A stretch of 45,281 nt of DNA from Desulfobacterales bacterium (lineage in GTDB: Bacteria; Desulfobacterota; Desulfobacteria; Desulfobacterales; RPRI01). The first letter of the stretch is position 1. Every line of letters starts with the position of its first letter. The position numbers and the translations under genes are program-made. The stretch lies in the NCBI GenBank assembly GCA_030689795.1, contig JAUYEO010000169.1, positions 1 through 45,281 on the forward strand. The letters run 5' to 3'. A model generated the notes under the pieces. That model searched no databases and was not told the origin of the DNA. It was given only the letters and a program-made list of their open reading frames with translations. This document shows positions 39,046 through 45,281 of this stretch, piece after piece.

Positions 39046-39301
39046 GCATCTTTCTGTGAAAGTCCTTCTTATCAGACCACCGCTTGAAAAATCCGATCAT
39101 ACCTGAATTATAAGCCCTGTCGACCATTTCCTCTTTTACTTTCAGACCTTCTTTCCCCTTCATCGCCTCACGCAGGCAGTCGGTCTTGTAATGACAGGGG
39201 AAACAGGATTCCGGGGTGCTTCGCAAGCCATCTTCTCCTTCCGGAAAAACAACCTCGAGTTTAGCGAAACAATAGGGATGCTTTTTCCTGTTCTCCGTCA
39301 T
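39032..39301 (-). CDS. Small Cys-containing hypothetical protein
   Basis: [42 protein letters not shown]...; lies between radC and pgk with short overlaps. Confidence 0.65.
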   Translation of the reverse strand: MTENRKKHPYCFAKLEVVFPEGEDGLRSTPESCFPCHYKTDCLREAMKGKEGLKVKEEMVDRAYNSGMIGFFKRWSDKKDFHRKMHEKN

Positions 39302-39302
39302 T

Positions 39303-40043
39303 TCATCTCCCGGCCCCGAGTTCCCTGACCTGCATGTCAAATTCGCGGTTGATTTTTTCTATATATCCGTTATCTGCAAAACTGTAATATTTATTATCCC
39401 CTATTACAAGGTGTTCATGAACAGTTACGCCCATAACCTTGCAGGCAAAAATGAGCTGCCGTGTAACGGAAATATCTTCTGAAGATGGCGCCGGATCGCC
39501 TGACGGATGATTATGAGCAAATATCAGGGCAGCAGCGTGATAATCAAGAGCGGCCCGTGCGACTTCCCTCGGATATACCGAACTTGAAGTAAGCGAGCCC
39601 TGAAAGAGTGTTTCAGTCCTGATAACTTTATTTTTGGCATCAAGAAATATAACCTTGAAGCATTCTATGTTTTTATCCCTCAGATCATGATTGAGGTATT
39701 CAAACAATTCTTTTGAGTTGTTTAACGGATTTTTATTGATCAATCTTTTTTCGAGATAACGGTGCGCGGCGGCCTGCACAAGCTTTATCCCAAAGAGGTT
39801 TTTCGGGCCTATGCCTTCTATCTCGCACAATTCATTGGGTGAAGCCTCAAGAACTCCCTGAAGAGTTTTAAATCTTTGCAATGCCGCCTTTGCGGCATCC
39901 TTGCAATCCTTGCGGGGAGTTGCAAGGGTCAGGAGAAGTTCTATTACTTCATAATCGTGGAAACCGGAGAGGCCTGATGATATAAATTTATCACGAAGCC
40001 TCTCTCTGTGGCCTTCGCCCTTATTTTTTTTGTCACTGCTCAT
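39303..40043 (-). CDS. radC: RadC family JAB-domain protein
   Basis: 246 aa; HhH region ELCEIEGIGPKNLFGIKL, metal-binding FAHNHPSGDPAPSSED. Confidence 0.94.
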   Translation of the reverse strand: MSSDKKNKGEGHRERLRDKFISSGLSGFHDYEVIELLLTLATPRKDCKDAAKAALQRFKTLQGVLEASPNELCEIEGIGPKNLFGIKLVQAAAHRYLEKRLINKNPLNNSKELFEYLNHDLRDKNIECFKVIFLDAKNKVIRTETLFQGSLTSSSVYPREVARAALDYHAAALIFAHNHPSGDPAPSSEDISVTRQLIFACKVMGVTVHEHLVIGDNKYYSFADNGYIEKINREFDMQVRELGAGR

Positions 40044-41067
40044 CCATTTCCTGCTTAAGATCCCTTGTCATAAGCCTGAGGACGGCCTCTTTCGGAGAAA
40101 CATCTTCATAGAGTATACGGTATATTTCATGGGAAATCGGCATCTCGACGCCAAGCTTTAAAGAAAGATTGTAGACCGACTTTGCGGTCTTTACACCTTC
40201 TGCAACCATGCGCATTTCGGAAAGGATATCTTTTAACTTCATTCCCTCCCCGATTTTTTTCCCGACAGTATGATTCCTGCTCAGGTCCCCGGTGCATGTC
40301 AGAATCAAATCACCGATACCGGCAAGACCTGTAAAAGTTCTCGGCTTAGCTCCAAGCGCCAGGCCCAGACGCCGTATTTCGGTCAGGCCTCTTGTAATAA
40401 GAGCAGCTCTCGTATTCAATCCGAGACCAAGGCCGTCTATAACACCAGCGGCAATGGCAATAACATTCTTAACCGATCCTCCCAGTTCCACGCCTGTAAC
40501 ATCATCATTAGTGTAAACTCTGAAAAACGGAGCGGCAAAAACACACTGAACAAATGCTGCTGCATCAGGATCCTTTGATGCCGCAGTCACGGCAGTAGGA
40601 ACTTTTCTTGCAACCTCCTTTGCAAAGCTCGGCCCTGAAAGCGCTGTAAAGTTTCCCTCCGGAATGCCGGGAATGCATTCTTTAAGAACGCCGGACATTG
40701 TCAGATATGTGCTGTTCTCTATCCCCTTTGTAGCTGATACTATTATTGTATCTCTCGCAATCAGGCCTGAAATTTTCATTGCGATTTCACGCATTACATG
40801 GGATGGAACAGCTATCAGCACAAGGTCTTTTCGTGTAACAACATCCTCAATATCATTTGAAGGAAAAAGATTTGAAGAGAGCGTTACACCGGGAAGGAAA
40901 ACCTTATTCTCTCTGAACTCGAGTATCTGTTCCTTCACATCCTTTTCAAAAACCCAGAAGTCTATTCTGAATCCTTTATCCGCAAGAAGATTCGCAAGAG
41001 CTGTGCCCCAGCTCCCTCCACCTACGACACCTATTCTTGTACTGCTTATATCAGCAATTTTATTCAT
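40033..41067 (-). CDS. gpsA: NAD(P)-dependent glycerol-3-phosphate dehydrogenase
   Basis: 344 aa; GVVGGGSWGTALANLLADKG, ATKGIENSTYLTMSGVLKE, GLAGIGDLILTCTGDLSRN. Confidence 0.97.
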   Translation of the reverse strand: MNKIADISSTRIGVVGGGSWGTALANLLADKGFRIDFWVFEKDVKEQILEFRENKVFLPGVTLSSNLFPSNDIEDVVTRKDLVLIAVPSHVMREIAMKISGLIARDTIIVSATKGIENSTYLTMSGVLKECIPGIPEGNFTALSGPSFAKEVARKVPTAVTAASKDPDAAAFVQCVFAAPFFRVYTNDDVTGVELGGSVKNVIAIAAGVIDGLGLGLNTRAALITRGLTEIRRLGLALGAKPRTFTGLAGIGDLILTCTGDLSRNHTVGKKIGEGMKLKDILSEMRMVAEGVKTAKSVYNLSLKLGVEMPISHEIYRILYEDVSPKEAVLRLMTRDLKQEMDEQ

Positions 41068-41079
41068 TTAAAAATCTAT

Positions 41080-43506
41080 TTAATCCTTTTCAGCAAGCCT
41101 CGCAGCGCCGACAACTTTTTCAGTCGACTCCCTGTTAATCAACTTGACGCCCTGGGTATTCCGGCTGATAATAGAAATGCCGCTTATAGGAGTGCGAATA
41201 ATTTTTCCCGTATCGGTCATAAGCATCAGGTCATCCGCATCATCAACAATCAGTATTCTAACGACCCGGCCGTTTCGTTCGGTCGTCTTTATGCCTATGA
41301 CACCCTTTCCGCCTCTTTTCTGAACAGGATATTCATCTATCGATGTCCTTTTCCCGAAACCGTTTTCCGTAACTGCAACGAGTGTCTGGCCGTGAGTTAA
41401 GACTTCCATTCCCACAATACGGTCGCCATCGGCAAGGCGCATACCGCGCATTCCGCCTGCAATGCGGCCGGTTGTACGCACATCCGACTCGTGGAAACGG
41501 ATAGATTTTCCCGTCGCGGAACATACGAAAACATTAAGGGTTCCGTCCGTAATCCGCGCCGCGATAAGCTCATCCCCCTCATCAAGATGCAAAGCCCTGA
41601 TTCCTCCCAGCCTGGGGCGGCTGTAATCCATCAGATCCGTCCTTTTAACCAGCCCATGTTTGGTTGCCATTATTACATAAGAACCGGGCTCAAAAGCCTT
41701 AACAGGAAGAATGGTGGTCAGTTTTTCACCTTCATTAAAGTTGAGGAGATTTACTATAGCCTTTCCGCGGGTTGTCCGTCCGGATTCCGGAATATCATAT
41801 ACCTTGCACCAGTAGACTTTTCCCTGATTTGTAAAAAATATGAATGTATGGTGGGTTGAAGCGACGAAAAGGTGGGCAACGAAATCCTCCTCTTTGGTGC
41901 CCATCGCCGTTTTCCCTTTTCCTCCCCGGCCCTGGGCCTGATATACACTTGCAGGAGTTCTCTTGATATATCCATCCTTTGAAACGGTTACAACCATATC
42001 CTCTTCTACTATCATATCCTCAATGGAAATATCCTCTGTTTCTTCTATAATTTCGGTTCGGCGGGAATCACCGTACTCATTTTTTATCTGAGTAAGCTCA
42101 TCCTTTATGATATTCAATACGAACTGTTCGCTTGCAAGAATCTCCCCGAATCGGGCGATATCTTTCAGAATAGCATTGTATTCATCAATAATTTTTTCAC
42201 GCTCAAGGCCGGTAAGTCTTTGAAGGCGCATATCGAGCACAGCCTGGGCCTGAATCGGCGTCATGCTGAATTTCGATATAAGGCCGTTTTTGGCATCTCC
42301 CGGAGATTTGGAACTTTTGATCAATGAAATGACGGCATCGATATTATCTATTGCTATCTTGAGACCTTCGAGTATATGGGCCCGCGCTTCGGCTTTTTTC
42401 AGATCGAACCTTGTCCGCTTTACTATTATATCCTTCCGGTGAAGAACAAAATACTCAAGTATCTCCTTTAAAGTCAGAATCTCCGGCCTGTTGTTTACCA
42501 CGGCAAGAAAAATAATCCCGAAGGTGCTTTCCATGCGTGTATGCTTGTAAAGCTGGTTTATCACCACTTTCGCCACCTGGTCCTTTTTCAGGCTGATGGC
42601 AATCCGCATACCCTCCCTGTCGGATTCATCCCTTACATACTTTATTCCCTCTAAATGCTTATCGCGGATCATCTCCGCAATCTTCTCTATAAGCCCGGCC
42701 TTGTTGACCATATAAGGAAGCTCGGTAACCACTATGGTCTCATTTTGATTCTTTTTATCTATTTCAACCTTAACGCGGGCCCGTATCTTAACCTTGCCTC
42801 TCCCGGTGGAATAGGCTTCGGATATTCCGCTCCTTCCGTAAATGATGGCGGCCGTGGGAAAATCAGGGCCGGGAACTATTTTTATAAGTTCCTCACATGA
42901 AATACCGGGGTCATCGATAAGAGCTCTTATCGCATCTGCAATCTCGGTCAGGTTGTGCGGAGGAATATTTGTTGCCATGCCGACGGCGATTCCGGAAGAT
43001 CCGTTTATCAGAAGGCATGGAATTTTCGCAGGCAAAATTGAAGGTTCGGTCAGCGACTCGTCATAGTTCGGGACAAAATCAACAGTCTCCTTATCGATAT
43101 CCTCCATCATTTCATGAGCAAGGCGCATCATCCTCACTTCGGTATACCTCATCGCAGCAGGAGGATCTCCGTCTACCGAGCCGAAATTGCCCTGCCCGTC
43201 AATCAGCATATACCTTAATGAAAAATTCTGCGCCATGCGCACCATGGTATCGTAAACGGCGGTATCGCCATGCGGATGATACTTGCCGATGACATCACCC
43301 ACAATCCTTGCCGATTTTTTGTACGGTTTATTCCAGTCGTTCTTCAGCTCGCGCATAGCATAGAGAACACGGCGGTGAACAGGCTTAAGACCATCCCGGA
43401 CATCCGGCAAAGCCCTCCCGATAATAACGCTCATGGCGTAATCGAGATAGGACTTTTTCATTTCGGTCTCTATGTTAATCTCTGATAATTTTTCAGCTTC
43501 CATCAT
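41080..43506 (-). CDS. gyrA: DNA gyrase subunit A
   Basis: 808 aa; [50 protein letters not shown], GyrA-box QRGGKG. Confidence 0.97.
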   Translation of the reverse strand: MMEAEKLSEINIETEMKKSYLDYAMSVIIGRALPDVRDGLKPVHRRVLYAMRELKNDWNKPYKKSARIVGDVIGKYHPHGDTAVYDTMVRMAQNFSLRYMLIDGQGNFGSVDGDPPAAMRYTEVRMMRLAHEMMEDIDKETVDFVPNYDESLTEPSILPAKIPCLLINGSSGIAVGMATNIPPHNLTEIADAIRALIDDPGISCEELIKIVPGPDFPTAAIIYGRSGISEAYSTGRGKVKIRARVKVEIDKKNQNETIVVTELPYMVNKAGLIEKIAEMIRDKHLEGIKYVRDESDREGMRIAISLKKDQVAKVVINQLYKHTRMESTFGIIFLAVVNNRPEILTLKEILEYFVLHRKDIIVKRTRFDLKKAEARAHILEGLKIAIDNIDAVISLIKSSKSPGDAKNGLISKFSMTPIQAQAVLDMRLQRLTGLEREKIIDEYNAILKDIARFGEILASEQFVLNIIKDELTQIKNEYGDSRRTEIIEETEDISIEDMIVEEDMVVTVSKDGYIKRTPASVYQAQGRGGKGKTAMGTKEEDFVAHLFVASTHHTFIFFTNQGKVYWCKVYDIPESGRTTRGKAIVNLLNFNEGEKLTTILPVKAFEPGSYVIMATKHGLVKRTDLMDYSRPRLGGIRALHLDEGDELIAARITDGTLNVFVCSATGKSIRFHESDVRTTGRIAGGMRGMRLADGDRIVGMEVLTHGQTLVAVTENGFGKRTSIDEYPVQKRGGKGVIGIKTTERNGRVVRILIVDDADDLMLMTDTGKIIRTPISGISIISRNTQGVKLINRESTEKVVGAARLAEKD

Positions 43507-43662
43507 GACAGAACCTTATTAATTCTATTGCTTTCATTCAAACGAAATTTCCTCCTGCTTAAAATAATTACGGCATATTAAATACAGAATTTAAACCGGC
43601 AGAAAGGGCGATAATAGATAAAGCCATTGAACCTTGACAGTTTTGATAAGAAAAGGATTATT

Positions 43663-43684
43663 GGACTTTTTACGAAGCCGTCAT
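43663..43684. repeat. Repeat family C, solo end
   Basis: ggactttttacgaagccgtcat; same core as 44125-44147. Confidence 0.7.
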
Positions 43685-43693
43685 TAATTTTCT

Positions 43694-43849
43694 TTATTTG
43701 CTGACAAACGCTCCGGCAACAAATAAAAGGAATACTTCATATACAAGCACAGGAATATAACTGCCGAAAAGAGCATAAACAATCCCGCCCCCGATTATGG
43801 CAGGCACGCCACAAAAAACCAGAACTCCCAATTTTCTGCTGATGTCCAT
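43694..43849 (-). CDS. Small (51 aa) hydrophobic, probably membrane protein
   Basis: MDISRKLGVLVFCGVPAIIGGGIVYALFGSYIPVLVYEVFLLFVAGAFVSK; strong SD (AGGAGG) before ATG. Below the ORF track length cutoff. Confidence 0.62.
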   Translation of the reverse strand: MDISRKLGVLVFCGVPAIIGGGIVYALFGSYIPVLVYEVFLLFVAGAFVSK

Positions 43850-43987
43850 CTTGCAAACCTCCTATAACTTATTGTATCCATATAATAAACTGTTTGATAA
43901 TAAGAACTGCTGACTATTTAAAACATACTTGGAACATTCGTCTATTTCTACCAGCAACAGTTTAATAAGTAAAGAAAAAACAGACCT

Positions 43988-44147
43988 GATGTACCCGAAA
44001 AAGTCAAATTTCAGACGGCAAAGTAAAAAGCTCAGTATGCAAGGCGCGCGAATCTTGAGGAATGAAGCGTACTTTTTGGTACGCTGCAATGACGAAAGAT
44101 GAAGCGTCCGCCGCGGCGGACAGAATGACTTTTTACGAAGCCGTCAG
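43988..44147. repeat. Repeat family C, copy just after the thiolase stop
   Basis: Right end atgactttttacgaagccgtcag, degenerate left end tgatgtacccgaaaaagtca; internal agcgtac-tttttg-gtacgct and tccgccgcggcgga palindromes. Confidence 0.72.
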
Positions 44148-44149
44148 AT

Positions 44150-45281
44150 TTATTTTCTCTCAACAATCATCGCCATCCCCATCCCGCCCCCGATACACAT
44201 CGTAATGAGCCCTGTGGCATATCCTTTCCTTTTCATCTGATTCATTCCTGAAACCATCTGGCGCGCTCCGGTGCATCCTATCGGATGTCCCAGAGATATA
44301 CCGCTTCCCAGTTCATTCGGTCTATCATTTTCAATTCCAAGTTCGCGCATGCAACCGATTGCCTGTGCAGCAAACGCTTCATTTAACTCAATCATATCAA
44401 TGTCTTTTAATGTCATCCCGGCCGATTTCAAAACTTTCCTGACAGCAGGAACAGGACCGAGCCCCATGTAAGCAGGATCAACACCACCTGACGCAAAAGC
44501 CTTAATCGATATTATGGGCTCAAGACCCAGCTCTTTCGCTTTTTCGGAACTCATCAAAACAACTGCCGCGGCCCCGTCATTAATGCCTGAAGCATTTCCG
44601 GCAGTTACGCTCCCGTCCTTCTTGAATGCGGGCCTTAATTTCGCCATTTTTTCAATGCTTGTTTCCATGGGACGCTCATCTTTATCAAATACGGTTTCGC
44701 CTTTGCCTGTCTTTATGACTACCGGCACTATCTCCTGTGCAGATATGCCGTTCTTTATGGCAGCCATAGCTCTGTTATGGCTCAGGACACTGAGCTGATC
44801 CTGTTCCTCCCTACTGATTTCATACATGGCGGCAATATTTTCAGCGGTTAATCCCATGTGGTACCCGTAAAAAATCTCGAATAACCCGTCAAAAACCATG
44901 AGATCATAAATCTGGCCTGTCCCAGTAAGTTCCATTCTGTGTCCCCAGCGGGCTTTCGGAAGAGCCATTGGAGCAAGGCTCATATTTTCCTGGCCTCCTG
45001 CTATTATTACATCAGCCTGGCCTGTCATTATGGAAGAGGCGCCCAGGGCAATGGCTTTCAGACCGGAACCGCAAACCTTGTTGATTGTAAATGCCGGAGT
45101 CTCTTTCGGAAGCCCCGCCCGGATCATGGACTGTCTGGCCGGATTCTGGCCCTGACAGGCCTGGAGCACGTTGCCCATGATAACTTCATCAACCGTAACA
45201 GGGCTATTTGAATTGTCCCAGTCCGAATATCTGCTCTCAAGCTCAGTTAATCCTTTATCTTTCAATTTATCCGGAGCATTC
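44150..45281 (-). CDS. Acetyl-CoA acetyltransferase (thiolase), 5' end outside window
   Basis: VDEVIMGNVLQACQGQNPARQ, INKVCGSGLKAIALG, GQENMS, ELNEAFAAQAIG, GSGISLGHPIGCTGAR, CIGGGMGMA. Frame open to the window edge. Confidence 0.93.
   Translation of the reverse strand, partial: NAPDKLKDKGLTELESRYSDWDNSNSPVTVDEVIMGNVLQACQGQNPARQSMIRAGLPKETPAFTINKVCGSGLKAIALGASSIMTGQADVIIAGGQENMSLAPMALPKARWGHRMELTGTGQIYDLMVFDGLFEIFYGYHMGLTAENIAAMYEISREEQDQLSVLSHNRAMAAIKNGISAQEIVPVVIKTGKGETVFDKDERPMETSIEKMAKLRPAFKKDGSVTAGNASGINDGAAAVVLMSSEKAKELGLEPIISIKAFASGGVDPAYMGLGPVPAVRKVLKSAGMTLKDIDMIELNEAFAAQAIGCMRELGIENDRPNELGSGISLGHPIGCTGARQMVSGMNQMKRKGYATGLITMCIGGGMGMAMIVERK

Noticed and set aside
41080-43506. GyrA Thr at the quinolone-resistance position (GDTAVYD)
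   Set aside because: Thr is a common wild-type residue here in many bacteria; not evidence for a resistance mutation.

Overview
45.3 kb of a chromosome that looks like a sulfate-reducing deltaproteobacterium (Desulfobacterota). This is inferred from sat + qmoABC, a periplasmic [NiFe] hydrogenase with hyp genes, and an IntI-like N-terminus. Most of the window is ordinary core gene content: recN, a sensor kinase, pgsA, a polyprenyl synthase, rimO, etfBA, apbE, hypEDFC, hydrogenase genes, sat, qmoCBA, a PBP1A, a CHASE2 adenylate cyclase, pgk, radC, gpsA, gyrA, a thiolase and three tRNAs. Main finding: the [NiFe]-hydrogenase large subunit is split in the ORF track by an in-frame TGA exactly at the second Cys codon of the N-terminal L1 motif (RSCGV-TGA-TYTHA, expected RxCGxC). 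A SECIS-like hairpin with a GGU loop starts 23 nt after the TGA. The C-terminal motif, where Sec sits in classical [NiFeSe] enzymes, is a normal DPCIACGVH. This suggests a hydrogenase with selenocysteine at an L1 bridging-ligand position. Second finding: the left end is a degraded integron. A truncated intI lies divergent from a restriction-modification cassette that ends in an attC-like site. Third finding: several distinct palindromic repeat families sit directly at or just after stop codons, in consistent orientation relative to the gene. No CRISPR array or complete transposase was found.
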